Notes under the pieces: model-generated
Told to the model about the DNA's origin: nothing
Databases searched by the model: none
The model's input: only the letters and a program-made list of their open reading frames with translations
Position numbers and translations under genes: made by a program
Assembly (NCBI GenBank): GCA_032622095.1
Contig: CP136064.1
Coordinates: 38,368,426-38,432,425, forward strand
Direction of reading: 5' to 3'
DNA from: Siphonodentalium dalli
Taxonomy: Eukaryota; Mollusca; Scaphopoda; Gadilida; Siphonodentaliidae
Length of the DNA: 64,000 nt
Shown here: positions 13,701-27,700 of the stretch, one piece after another
Layout: each line of letters starts with the position of its first letter
Numbering within the stretch: position 1 is the first letter of the stretch

Positions 13701-16700
13701 CACTATTTAGTCAGTTCTGGTGTGATATGAAAACTAGCACTAGCCAGTAGTGGTGCTGGACTGGGAACCAGTCATCTTATGGTTGAGTTATCAATTTCAA
13801 GTTTACATTTAATCATCGTTTTATCAAGTTATTTGGACAGAGAAAAGCTTCCTAGTCAGTCCCACAATTTGGTCAGTTCTGGTGTGATATGGAAACTAGC
13901 ACTAGCCAGTAGTGGTGTTGGACTGGGAACCAGTCATCTTACGGTTGAGTTATCGATTTCAAGTTTATATTTAATCATCGTTTTATCAAGTTATTTGGAC
14001 AGAGAACAGCTTTCTAGTCAGTCCCACTAATTGGTCAGTTCTGGTGTGATATGAAAACTAGCACTAGCCAGTAGTGGTGCTGGACTGGGAACCAGTCATC
14101 TTATGGTTGAGTTATCGATTTCAAGTTTACATTTAATCATCGTTTTATCAAGTTATTTGGACAGAGAAAAGCTTCCTAGTCAGTCCCACAATTTGGTCAG
14201 TTCTGGTGTGATATGGAAACTAGCACTAGCCAGTAGTGGTGTTTGACTGGGAACCAGTCATCTTATGGTTGAGTTATCGATTTCAAGTTTACATTTAATC
14301 ATCGTTTTATCAAGTTATTTGGACAGAGAACAGCTTTCTAGTCAGTCCCACAATTTGGTCAGTTCTGGTGTGATATGAAAACTAGCACTAGCCAGTAGTG
14401 GTGTTGGACTGGGAACCAGTCATCTTATGTTTGAGTTACCAATTTGAAGTTAATATTTGTTCATCATGTTATCAATTTTGACAGAGAAAAGCTTCCTAGT
14501 CAGTCCCACTATTTAGTCAGTTCTGGTGTGATATGAAAACTAGCACTAGCCAGTAGTGGTGGTGGACTGGGAACCAGTCATCTTATGGTTGAGTTATCGA
14601 TTTCAAGTTTACATTTAGTCATCGTTTTATCAAGTTATTTTGACAGAGAAAAGCTTCCTAGTCAGTCCCACAATTTGGTCAGATCTGGTGTGATATGGAA
14701 ACTAGCACTAGCCAGTAGTGGTGTTGGACTGGGAACCAGTCATCTTATGGTTGAGTTATCGATTTCAAGTTTATATTTAATCATCGTTTTATCAAGCTAT
14801 TTGGACAGAGAACAGCTTTCTAGTCAGTCCCACAATTTGGTCAGTTCTGGTGTGATATGAAAACTAGCACTAGCTAGTAGTGGTGTTGGACTGGGAACCA
14901 GTCATCTTATGTTTGAGTTACCAATTTGAAGTTAATATTTGTCCATCATTTTATCAATTTTGACAGAGAAAAGCTTCCTAGTCAGTCCCACTATTTAGTC
15001 AGTTCTGGTGTGATATGAAAACTAGCACTAGCCAGTAGTGGTGCTGGACTGGGAACCAGTCATCTTATGGTTGAGTTATCGATTTCAAGTTTACATTTAA
15101 TCATCGTTTTATCAAGTTATTTGGACAGAGAAAAGCTTCCTAGTCAGTCCCACAATTTGGTCAGTTCTGGTGTGATATGGAAACTAGCACTAGCCAGTAG
15201 TGGTGTTGGACTGGGAACCAGTCATCTTACGGTTGAGTTATCGATTTCAAGTTTATATTTAATCATCGTTTTATCAAGTTATTTGGACAGAGAACAGCTT
15301 TCTAGTCAGTCCCACTAATTGGTCAGTTCTGGTGTGATATGAAAACTAGCACTAGCCAGTAGTGGTGCTGGACTGGGAACCAGTCATCTTATGGTTGAGT
15401 TATCGATTTCAAGTTTACATTTAATCATCGTTTTATCAAGTTATTTTGACAGAGAAAAGCTTCCTAGTCAGTCCCACAATTTGGTCAGTTCTGGTGTGAT
15501 ATGAAAACTAGCACTAGCCAGTAGTGGTGTTGGACTGGGAACCAGTCATCTTATGTTTGAGTTACCAATTTGAAGTTAATATTTGTTCATCATTTTATCA
15601 ATTTTGACAGAGAAAAGCTTCCTAGTCAGTCCCACTATTTAGTCAGTTCTGGTGTGATATGAAAACTAGCACTAGCCAGTAGTGGTGCTGGACTGGGAAC
15701 CAGTCATCTTATGGTCGAGTTATCAATTTCAAGTTTACATTTAATCATCGTCTTATCAAGTTATTTGGACAGAGAAAAGCTTCCTAGTCAGTCCCACAAT
15801 TTGGTCAGTTCTGGTGTGATATGGAAACTAGCACTAGCCAGTAGTGGTGTTGGACTGGGAACCAGTCATCTTACGGTTGAGTTATCGATTTCAAGTTTAT
15901 ATTTAATCATCGTTTTATCAAGTTATTTGGACAGAGAACAGCATTCTAGTCAGTCCCACTAATTGGTCAGTTCTGGTGTGATATGAAAACTAGCACTAGC
16001 CAGTAGTGGTGCTGGACTGGGAACCAGTCATCTTATGGTTGAGTTATCGATTTCAAGTTTACATTTAATCATCGTTTTATCAAGTTATTTGGACAGAGAA
16101 AAGCTTCCTCGTCAGTCCCACAATTTGGTCAGTTCTGGTGTGATATGGAAACTAGCACTAGCCAGTAGTGGTGTTTGACTGGGAACCAGTCATCTTACGG
16201 TTGAGTTATCGATTTCAAGTTTATATTTAATCATCGTTTTATCAAGTTATTTGGACAGAGAACAGCTTTCTAGTCAGTCCCACTAATTGGTCAGTTCTGG
16301 TGTGATATGAAAACTAGCACTAGCCAGTAGTGGTGTTGGACTGGGAACCAGTCATCTTATGTTTGAGTTACCAATTTGAAGTTAATATCTGTTCATCATT
16401 TTATCAATTTTGACAGAGAAAAGCTTCCTAGTCAGTCCCACTATTTAGTCAGTTCTGGTGTGATATGAAAACTAGCACTAGCCAGTAGTGGTGCTGGACT
16501 GGGAACCAGTCATCTTATGGTTGAGTTATCGATTTCAAGTTTACATTTAATCATTGTTTTATCAAGTTATTTGGACAGAGAACAGCTTTCTAGTCAGTCC
16601 CACAATTTGGTCAGTTCTGGTGTGATATGAAAACTAGCACTAGCCAGTAGTGGTGTTGGACTGGGAACCAGTCATCTTATGTTTGAGTTACCAATTTGAA

Positions 16701-18768
16701 GTTAATATTTGTTCATCATTTTATCAATTTTGACAGAGAAAAGCTTCCTAGTCAGTCCCACTATTTAGTCAGTTCTGGTGTGATATGAAAACTAGCACTA
16801 GCCAGTAGTGGTGGTGGACTGGGAACCAGTCATCTTATGGTTGAGTTATCGATTTCAAGTTTACATTTAGTCATCGTTTTATCAAGTTATTTTGACAGAG
16901 AAAAGCTTCCTAGTCAGTCCCACAATTTGGTCAGATCTGGTGTGATATGGAAACTAGCACTAACCAGTAGTGGTGTTGGACTGGGAACCAGTCATCTTAT
17001 GGTTGAGTTATCGATTTCAAGTTTATATTTAATCATCGTTTTATCAAGTTATTTGGACAGAGAACAGCTTTCTAGTCAGTCCCACAATTTGGTCAGTTCT
17101 GGTGTGATATGAAAACTAGCACTAGCTAGTAGTGGTGTTGGACTGGGAACCAGTCATCTTATGTTTGAGTTACCAATTTGAAGTTAATATGTGTCCATCA
17201 TTTTATCAATTTTGACAGAGAAAAGCTTCCTAGTCAGTCCCACTATTTAGTCAGTTCTGGTGTGATATGAAAACTAGCACTAGCCAGTAGTGGTGCTGAA
17301 CTGGGAACCAGTCATCTTATGGTTGAGTTATCGATTTCAAGTTTACATTTAATCATCGTTTTATCAAGTTATTTGGACAGAGAAAAGCTTCCTAGTCAGT
17401 CCCACAATTTGGTCAGTTCTGGTGTGATATGGAAACTAGCACTAGCCAGTAGTGGTGTTGGACTGGGAACCAGTCATCTTACGGTTGAGTTATCGATTTA
17501 AAGTTTATATTTAATCATCGTTTTATCAAGTTATTTGGACAGAGAACAGCTTTCTAGTCAGTCCCACTAATTGGTCAGTTCTGGTGTGATATGAAAACTA
17601 GCACTAGCCAGTAGTGGTGCTGGACTGGGAACCAGTCATCTTATGGTTGAGTTATCGATTTCAAGTTTACATTTAATCATCGTTTTATCAAGTTATTTTG
17701 ACAGAGAAAAGCTTCCTAGTCAGTCCCACAATTTGGTCAGTTCTGGTGTGATATGAAAACTAGCACTAGCCAGTAGTGGTGTTGGACTGGGAACCAGTCA
17801 TCTTATGTTTGAGTTACCAATTTGAAGTTAATATTTGTTCATCATTTTATCAATTTTGACAGAGAAAAGCTTCCTAGTTAGTCCCACTATTTAGTCAGTT
17901 CTGGTGTGATATGAAAACTAGCACTAGCCAGTAGTGGTGCTGGACTGGGAACCAGTCATCTTATGGTTGAGTTATCAATTTCAAGTTTACATTTAATCAT
18001 CGTTTTATCAAGTTATTTGGACAGAGAAAAGCTTCCTAGTCAGTCCCACAATTTGGTCAGTTCTGGTGTGATATGGAAACTAGCACTAGCCAGTAGTGGT
18101 GTTGGACTGGGAACCAGTCATCTTACGGTTGAGTTATCGATTTCAAGTTTATATTTAATCATCGTTTTATCAAGTTATTTGGACAGAGAACAGCTTTCTA
18201 GTCAGTCCCACTAATTGGTCAGTTCTGGTGTGATATGAAAACTAGCACTAGCCAGTAGTGGTGCTGGACTGGGAACCAGTCATCTTATGGTTGAGTTATC
18301 GATTTCAAGTTTACATTTAATCATCGTTTTATCAAGTTATTTGGACAGAGAAAAGCTTCCTAGTCAGTCCCACAATTTGGTCCGTTCTGGTGTGATATGG
18401 AAACTAGCACTAGCCAGTGGTGGTGTTTGACTGGGAACCAGTAATCTTACGGTTGAGTTATCGATTTCAAGTTTATATTTAATCATCGTTTTATCAAGTT
18501 ATTTGGACAGAGAACAGCTTTCTAGTCAGTCCCACAATTTGGTCAGTTCTGGTGTGATATGAAAACTAGCACTAGCCAGTAGTGGTGTTGGACTGGGAAC
18601 CAGTCATCTTATGTTTGAGTTACCAATTTGAAGTTAATATTTGTTCATCATTTTATCAATTTTGACAGAGAAAAGCTTCCTAGTCAGTCCCACTATTTAG
18701 TCAGTTCTGGTGTGATATGAAAACTAGCACTAGCCAGTAGTGGTGGTGGACTGGGAACCAGTCATCTT
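10721..18768. repeat. Satellite super-repeat copy 1 (8,048 bp)
   Basis: Four higher-order units start at 10,721, 12,653, 14,585 and 16,837, with lengths 1,932, 1,932, 2,252 and 1,932 bp. Each start carries the same marker monomer (TTTAGTCATCG and GTCAGATCTGG). Unit-specific variants are: unit 1 AACAAGCACTAG, ATCATGTTATC and CCTATTCAG; unit 2 ATCATGTTATC; unit 3 GGTCGAGTTATC and CAGCATTCTAG; unit 4 ACTAACCAG, TAATATGTGTCC, CTAGTTAGTCC and GGTCCGTTC. Private substitutions such as AAGCTATTT near 14,795 and CGTCTTATC near 15,750 separate this copy from the later ones. Confidence 0.92.
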
Positions 18769-21700
18769 ATGGTTGAGTTATCGATTTCAAGTTTACATTT
18801 AGTCATCGTTTTATCAAGTTATTTTGACAGAGAAAAGCTTCCTAGTCAGTCCCACAATTTGGTCAGATCTGGTGTGATATGGAAACAAGCACTAGCCAGT
18901 AGTGGTGTTGGACTGGGAACCAGTCATCTTATGGTTGAGTTATCGATTTCAAGTTTATATTTAATCATCGTTTTATCAAGTTATTTGGACAGAGAACAGC
19001 TTTCTAGTCAGTCCCACAATTTGGTCAGTTCTGGTGTGATATGAAAACTAGCACTAGCTAGTAGTGGTGTTGGACTGGGAACCAGTCATCTTATGTTTGA
19101 GTTACCAATTTGAAGTTAATATTTGTCCATCATTTTATCAATTTTGACAGAGAAAAGCTTCCTAGTCAGTCCCACTATTTAGTCAGTTCTGGTGTGATAT
19201 GAAAACTAGCACTAGCCAGTAGTGGTGCTGGACTGGGAACCAGTCATCTTATGGTTGAGTTATCGATTTCAAGTTTACATTTAATCATCGTTTTATCAAG
19301 TTATTTGGACAGAGAAAAGCTTCCTAGTCAGTCCCACAATTTGGTCAGTTCTGGTGTGATATGGAAACTAGCACTAGCCAGTAGTGGTGTTGGACTGGGA
19401 ACCAGTCATCTTACGGTTGAGTTATCGATTTAAAGTTTATATTTAATCATCGTTTTATCAAGTTATTTGGACAGAGAACAGCTTTCTAGTCAGTCCCACT
19501 AATTGGTCAGTTCTGGTGTGATATGAAAACTAGCACTAGCCAGTAGTGGTGCTGGACTGGGAACCAGTCATCTTATGGTTGAGTTATCGATTTCAAGTTT
19601 ACATTTAATCATCGTTTTATCAAGTTATTTTGACAGAGAAAAGCTTCCTAGTCAGTCCCACAATTTGGTCAGTTCTGGTGTGATATGAAAACTAGCACTA
19701 GCCAGTAGTGGTGTTGGACTGGGAACCAGTCATCTTATGTTTGAGTTACCAATTTGAAGTTAATATTTGTTCATCATTTTATCAATTTTGACAGAGAAAA
19801 GCTTCCTAGTCAGTCCCACTATTTAGTCAGTTCTGGTGTGATATGAAAACTAGCACTAGCCAGTAGTGGTGCTGGACTGGGAACCAGTCATCTTATGGTT
19901 GAGTTATCAATTTCAAGTTTACATTTAATCATCGTTTTATCAAGTTATTTGGACAGAGAAAAGCTTCCTAGTCAGTCCCACAATTTGGTCAGTTCTGGTG
20001 TGATATGGAAACTAGCACTAGCCAGTAGTGGTGTTGGACTGGGAACCAGTCATCTTACGGTTGAGTTATCGATTTCAAGTTTATATTTAATCATCGTTTT
20101 ATCAAGTTATTTGGACAGAGAACAGCTTTCTAGTCAGTCCCACTAATTGGTCAGTTCTGGTGTGATATGAAAACTAGCACTAGCCAGTAGTGGTGCTGGA
20201 CTGGGAACCAGTCATCTTATGGTTGAGTTATCGATTTCAAGTTTACATTTAATCATCGTTTTATCAAGTTATTTGGACAGAGAAAAGCTTCCTAGTCAGT
20301 CCCACAATTTGGTCAGTTCTGGTGTGATATGGAAACTAGCACTAGCCAGTAGTGGTGTTTGACTGGGAACCAGTCATCTTATGGTTGAGTTATCGATTTC
20401 AAGTTTACATTTAATCATCGTTTTATCAAGTTATTTGGACAGAGAACAGCTTTCTAGTCAGTCCCACAATTTGGTCAGTTCTGGTGTGATATGAAAACTA
20501 GCACTAGCCAGTAGTGGTGTTGGACTGGGAACCAGTCATCTTATGTTTGAGTTACCAATTTGAAGTTAATATTTGTTCATCATGTTATCAATTTTGACAG
20601 AGAAAAGCTTCCTATTCAGTCCCACTATTTAGTCAGTTCTGGTGTGATATGAAAACTAGCACTAGCCAGTAGTGGTGGTGGACTGGGAACCAGTCATCTT
20701 ATGGTTGAGTTATCGATTTCAAGTTTACATTTAGTCATCGTTTTATCAAGTTATTTTGACAGAGAAAAGCTTCCTAGTCAGTCCCACAATTTGGTCAGAT
20801 CTGGTGTGATATGGAAACTAGCACTAGCCAGTAGTGGTGTTGGACTGGGAACCAGTCATCTTATGGTTGAGTTATCGATTTCAAGTTTATATTTAATCAT
20901 CGTTTTATCAAGTTATTTGGACAGAGAACAGCTTTCTAGTCAGTCCCACAATTTGGTCAGTTCTGGTGTGATATGAAAACTAGCACTAGCTAGTAGTGGT
21001 GTTGGACTGGGAACCAGTCATCTTATGTTTGAGTTACCAATTTGAAGTTAATATTTGTCCATCATTTTATCAATTTTGACAGAGAAAAGCTTCCTAGTCA
21101 GTCCCACTATTTAGTCAGTTCTGGTGTGATATGAAAACTAGCACTAGCCAGTAGTGGTGCTGGACTGGGAACCAGTCATCTTATGGTTGAGTTATCGATT
21201 TCAAGTTTACATTTAATCATCGTTTTATCAAGTTATTTGGACAGAGAAAAGCTTCCTAGTCAGTCCCACAATTTGGTCAGTTCTGGTGTGATATGGAAAC
21301 TAGCACTAGCCAGTAGTGGTGTTGGACTGGGAACCAGTCATCTTACGGTTGAGTTATCGATTTCAAGTTTATATTTAATCATCGTTTTATCAAGTTATTT
21401 GGACAGAGAACAGCTTTCTAGTCAGTCCCACTAATTGGTCAGTTCTGGTGTGATATGAAAACTAGCACTAGCCAGTAGTGGTGCTGGACTGGGAACCAGT
21501 CATCTTATGGTTGAGTTATCGATTTCAAGTTTACATTTAATCATCGTTTTATCAAGTTATTTTGACAGAGAAAAGCTTCCTAGTCAGTCCCACAATTTGG
21601 TCAGTTCTGGTGTGATATGAAAACTAGCACTAGCCAGTAGTGGTGTTGGACTGGGAACCAGTCATCTTATGTTTGAGTTACCAATTTGAAGTTAATATTT

Positions 21701-24700
21701 GTTCATCATTTTATCAATTTTGACAGAGAAAAGCTTCCTAGTCAGTCCCACTATTTAGTCAGTTCTGGTGTGATATGAAAACTAGCACTAGCCAGTAGTG
21801 GTGCTGGACTGGGAACCAGTCATCTTATGGTTGAGTTATCAATTTCAAGTTTACATTTAATCATCGTTTTATCAAGTTATTTGGACAGAGAAAAGCTTCC
21901 TAGTCAGTCCCACAATTTGGTCAGTTCTGGTGTGATATGGAAACTAGCACTAGCCAGTAGTGGTGTTGGACTGGGAACCAGTCATCTTACGGTTGAGTTA
22001 TCGATTTCAAGTTTATATTTAATCATCGTTTTATCAAGTTATTTGGACAGAGAACAGCTTTCTAGTCAGTCCCACTAATTGGTCAGTTCTGGTGTGATAT
22101 GAAAACTAGCACTAGCCAGTAGTGGTGCTGGACTGGGAACCAGTCATCTTATGGTTGAGTTATCGATTTCAAGTTTACATTTAATCATCGTTTTATCAAG
22201 TTATTTGGACAGAGAAAAGCTTCCTAGTCAGTCCCACAATTTGGTCAGTTCTGGTGTGATATGGAAACTAGCACTAGCCAGTAGTGGTGTTTGACTGGGA
22301 ACCAGTCATCTTATGGTTGAGTTATCGATTTCAAGTTTACATTTAATCATCGTTTTATCAAGTTATTTGGACAGAGAACAGCTTTCTAGTCAGTCCCACA
22401 ATTTGGTCAGTTCTGGTGTGATATGAAAACTAGCACTAGCCAGTAGTGGTGTTGGACTGGGAACCAGTCATCTTATGTTTGAGTTACCAATTTGAAGTTA
22501 ATATTTGTTCATCATGTTATCAATTTTGACAGAGAAAAGCTTCCTAGTCAGTCCCACTATTTAGTCAGTTCTGGTGTGATATGAAAACTAGCACTAGCCA
22601 GTAGTGGTGGTGGACTGGGAACCAGTCATCTTATGGTTGAGTTATCGATTTCAAGTTTACATTTAGTCATCGTTTTATCAAGTTATTTTGACAGAGAAAA
22701 GCTTCCTAGTCAGTCCCACAATTTGGTCAGATCTGGTGTGATATGGAAACTAGCACTAGCCAGTAGTGGTGTTGGACTGGGAACCAGTCATCTTATGGTT
22801 GAGTTATCGATTTCAAGTTTATATTTAATCATCGTTTTATCAAGTTATTTGGACAGAGAACAGCTTTCTAGTCAGTCCCACAATTTGGTCAGTTCTGGTG
22901 TGATATGAAAACTAGCACTAGCTAGTAGTGGTGTTGGACTGGGAACCAGTCATCTTATGTTTGAGTTACCAATTTGAAGTTAATATTTGTCCATCATTTT
23001 ATCAATTTTGACAGAGAAAAGCTTCCTAGTCAGTCCCACTATTTAGTCAGTTCTGGTGTGATATGAAAACTAGCACTAGCCAGTAGTGGTGCTGGACTGG
23101 GAACCAGTCATCTTATGGTTGAGTTATCGATTTCAAGTTTACATTTAATCATCGTTTTATCAAGTTATTTGGACAGAGAAAAGCTTCCTAGTCAGTCCCA
23201 CAATTTGGTCAGTTCTGGTGTGATATGGAAACTAGCACTAGCCAGTAGTGGTGTTGGACTGGGAACCAGTCATCTTACGGTTGAGTTATCGATTTCAAGT
23301 TTATATTTAATCATCGTTTTATCAAGTTATTTGGACAGAGAACAGCTTTCTAGTCAGTCCCACTAATTGGTCAGTTCTGGTGTGATATGAAAACTAGCAC
23401 TAGCCAGTAGTGGTGCTGGACTGGGAACCAGTCATCTTATGGTTGAGTTATCGATTTCAAGTTTACATTTAATCATCGTTTTATCAAGTTATTTTGACAG
23501 AGAAAAGCTTCCTAGTCAGTCCCACAATTTGGTCAGTTCTGGTGTGATATGAAAACTAGCACTAGCCAGTAGTGGTGTTGGACTGGGAACCAGTCATCTT
23601 ATGTTTGAGTTACCAATTTGAAGTTAATATTTGTTCATCATTTTATCAATTTTGACAGAGAAAAGCTTCCTAGTCAGTCCCACTATTTAGTCAGTTCTGG
23701 TGTGATATGAAAACTAGCACTAGCCAGTAGTGGTGCTGGACTGGGAACCAGTCATCTTATGGTCGAGTTATCAATTTCAAGTTTACATTTAATCATCGTT
23801 TTATCAAGTTATTTGGACAGAGAAAAGCTTCCTAGTCAGTCCCACAATTTGGTCAGTTCTGGTGTGATATGGAAACTAGCACTAGCCAGTAGTGGTGTTG
23901 GACTGGGAACCAGTCATCTTACGGTTGAGTTATCGATTTCAAGTTTATATTTAATCATCGTTTTATCAAGTTATTTGGACAGAGAACAGCATTCTAGTCA
24001 GTCCCACTAATTGGTCAGTTCTGGTGTGATATGAAAACTAGCACTAGCCAGTAGTGGTGCTGGACTGGGAACCAGTCATCTTATGGTTGAGTTATCGATT
24101 TCAAGTTTACATTTAATCATCGTTTTATCAAGTTATTTGGACAGAGAAAAGCTTCCTCGTCAGTCCCACAATTTGGTCAGTTCTGGTGTGATATGGAAAC
24201 TAGCACTAGCCAGTAGTGGTGTTTGACTGGGAACCAGTCATCTTACGGTTGAGTTATCGATTTCAAGTTTATATTTAATCATCGTTTTATCAAGTTATTT
24301 GGACAGAGAACAGCTTTCTAGTCAGTCCCACTAATTGGTCAGTTCTGGTGTGATATGAAAACTAGCACTAGCCAGTAGTGGTGTTGGACTGGGAACCAGT
24401 CATCTTATGTTTGAGTTACCAATTTGAAGTTAATATCTGTTCATCATTTTATCAATTTTGACAGAGAAAAGCTTCCTAGTCAGTCCCACTATTTAGTCAG
24501 TTCTGGTGTGATATGAAAACTAGCACTAGCCAGTAGTGGTGCTGGACTGGGAACCAGTCATCTTATGGTTGAGTTATCGATTTCAAGTTTACATTTAATC
24601 ATTGTTTTATCAAGTTATTTGGACAGAGAACAGCTTTCTAGTCAGTCCCACAATTTGGTCAGTTCTGGTGTGATATGAAAACTAGCACTAGCCAGTAGTG

Positions 24701-27700
24701 GTGTTGGACTGGGAACCAGTCATCTTATGTTTGAGTTACCAATTTGAAGTTAATATTTGTTCATCATTTTATCAATTTTGACAGAGAAAAGCTTCCTAGT
24801 CAGTCCCACTATTTAGTCAGTTCTGGTGTGATATGAAAACTAGCACTAGCCAGTAGTGGTGGTGGACTGGGAACCAGTCATCTTATGGTTGAGTTATCGA
24901 TTTCAAGTTTACATTTAGTCATCGTTTTATCAAGTTATTTTGACAGAGAAAAGCTTCCTAGTCAGTCCCACAATTTGGTCAGATCTGGTGTGATATGGAA
25001 ACTAGCACTAGCCAGTAGTGGTGTTGGACTGGGAACCAGTCATCTTATGGTTGAGTTATCGATTTCAAGTTTATATTTAATCATCGTTTTATCAAGTTAT
25101 TTGGACAGAGAACAGCTTTCTAGTCAGTCCCACAATTTGGTCAGTTCTGGTGTGATATGAAAACTAGCACTAGCTAGTAGTGGTGTTGGACTGGGAACCA
25201 GTCATCTTATGTTTGAGTTACCAATTTGAAGTTAATATTTGTCCATCATTTTATCAATTTTGACAGAGAAAAGCTTCCTAGTCAGTCCCACTATTTAGTC
25301 AGTTCTGGTGTGATATGAAAACTAGCACTAGCCAGTAGTGGTGCTGGACTGGGAACCAGTCATCTTATGGTTGAGTTATCGATTTCAAGTTTACATTTAA
25401 TCATCGTTTTATCAAGTTATTTGGACAGAGAAAAGCTTCCTAGTCAGTCCCACAATTTGGTCAGTTCTGGTGTGATATGGAAACTAGCACTAGCCAGTAG
25501 TGGTGTTGGACTGGGAACCAGTCATCTTACGGTTGAGTTATCGATTTCAAGTTTATATTTAATCATCGTTTTATCAAGTTATTTGGACAGAGAACAGCTT
25601 TCTAGTCAGTCCCACTAATTGGTCAGTTCTGGTGTGATATGAAAACTAGCACTAGCCAGTAGTGGTGCTGGACTGGGAACCAGTCATCTTATGGTTGAGT
25701 TATCGATTTCAAGTTTACATTTAATCATCGTTTTATCAAGTTATTTTGACAGAGAAAAGCTTCCTAGTCAGTCCCACAATTTGGTCAGTTCTGGTGTGAT
25801 ATGAAAACTAGCACTAGCCAGTAGTGGTGTTGGACTGGGAACCAGTCATCTTATGTTTGAGTTACCAATTTGAAGTTAATATTTGTTCATCATTTTATCA
25901 ATTTTGACAGAGAAAAGCTTCCTAGTCAGTCCCACTATTTAGTCAGTTCTGGTGTGATATGAAAACTAGCACTAGCCAGTAGTGGTGCTGGACTGGGAAC
26001 CAGTCATCTTATGGTCGAGTTATCAATTTCAAGTTTACATTTAATCATCGTTTTATCAAGTTATTTGGACAGAGAAAAGCTTCCTAGTCAGTCCCACAAT
26101 TTGGTCAGTTCTGGTGTGATATGGAAACTAGCACTAGCCAGTAGTGGTGTTGGACTGGGAACCAGTCATCTTACGGTTGAGTTATCGATTTCAAGTTTAT
26201 ATTTAATCATCGTTTTATCAAGTTATTTGGACAGAGAACAGCATTCTAGTCAGTCCCACTAATTGGTCAGTTCTGGTGTGATATGAAAACTAGCACTAGC
26301 CAGTAGTGGTGCTGGACTGGGAACCAGTCATCTTATGGTTGAGTTATCGATTTCAAGTTTACATTTAATCATCGTTTTATCAAGTTATTTGGACAGAGAA
26401 AAGCTTCCTCGTCAGTCCCACAATTTGGTCAGTTCTGGTGTGATATGGAAACTAGCACTAGCCAGTAGTGGTGTTTGACTGGGAACCAGTCATCTTACGG
26501 TTGAGTTATCGATTTCAAGTTTATATTTAATCATCGTTTTATCAAGTTATTTGGACAGAGAACAGCTTTCTAGTCAGTCCCACTAATTGGTCAGTTCTGG
26601 TGTGATATGAAAACTAGCACTAGCCAGTAGTGGTGTTGGACTGGGAACCAGTCATCTTATGTTTGAGTTACCAATTTGAAGTTAATATCTGTTCATCATT
26701 TTATCAATTTTGACAGAGAAAAGCTTCCTAGTCAGTCCCACTATTTAGTCAGTTCTGGTGTGATATGAAAACTAGCACTAGCCAGTAGTGGTGCTGGACT
26801 GGGAACCAGTCATCTTATGGTTGAGTTATCGATTTCAAGTTTACATTTAATCATTGTTTTATCAAGTTATTTGGACAGAGAACAGCTTTCTAGTCAGTCC
26901 CACAATTTGGTCAGTTCTGGTGTGATATGAAAACTAGCACTAGCCAGTAGTGGTGTTGGACTGGGAACCAGTCATCTTATGTTTGAGTTACCAATTTGAA
27001 GTTAATATTTGTTCATCATTTTATCAATTTTGACAGAGAAAAGCTTCCTAGTCAGTCCCACTATTTAGTCAGTTCTGGTGTGATATGAAAACTAGCACTA
27101 GCCAGTAGTGGTGGTGGACTGGGAACCAGTCATCTTATGGTTGAGTTATCGATTTCAAGTTTACATTTAGTCATCGTTTTATCAAGTTATTTTGACAGAG
27201 AAAAGCTTCCTAGTCAGTCCCACAATTTGGTCAGATCTGGTGTGATATGGAAACTAGCACTAACCAGTAGTGGTGTTGGACTGGGAACCAGTCATCTTAT
27301 GGTTGAGTTATCGATTTCAAGTTTATATTTAATCATCGTTTTATCAAGTTATTTGGACAGAGAACAGCTTTCTAGTCAGTCCCACAATTTGGTCAGTTCT
27401 GGTGTGATATGAAAACTAGCACTAGCTAGTAGTGGTGTTGGACTGGGAACCAGTCATCTTATGTTTGAGTTACCAATTTGAAGTTAATATGTGTCCATCA
27501 TTTTATCAATTTTGACAGAGAAAAGCTTCCTAGTCAGTCCCACTATTTAGTCAGTTCTGGTGTGATATGAAAACTAGCACTAGCCAGTAGTGGTGCTGAA
27601 CTGGGAACCAGTCATCTTATGGTTGAGTTATCGATTTCAAGTTTACATTTAATCATCGTTTTATCAAGTTATTTGGACAGAGAAAAGCTTCCTAGTCAGT

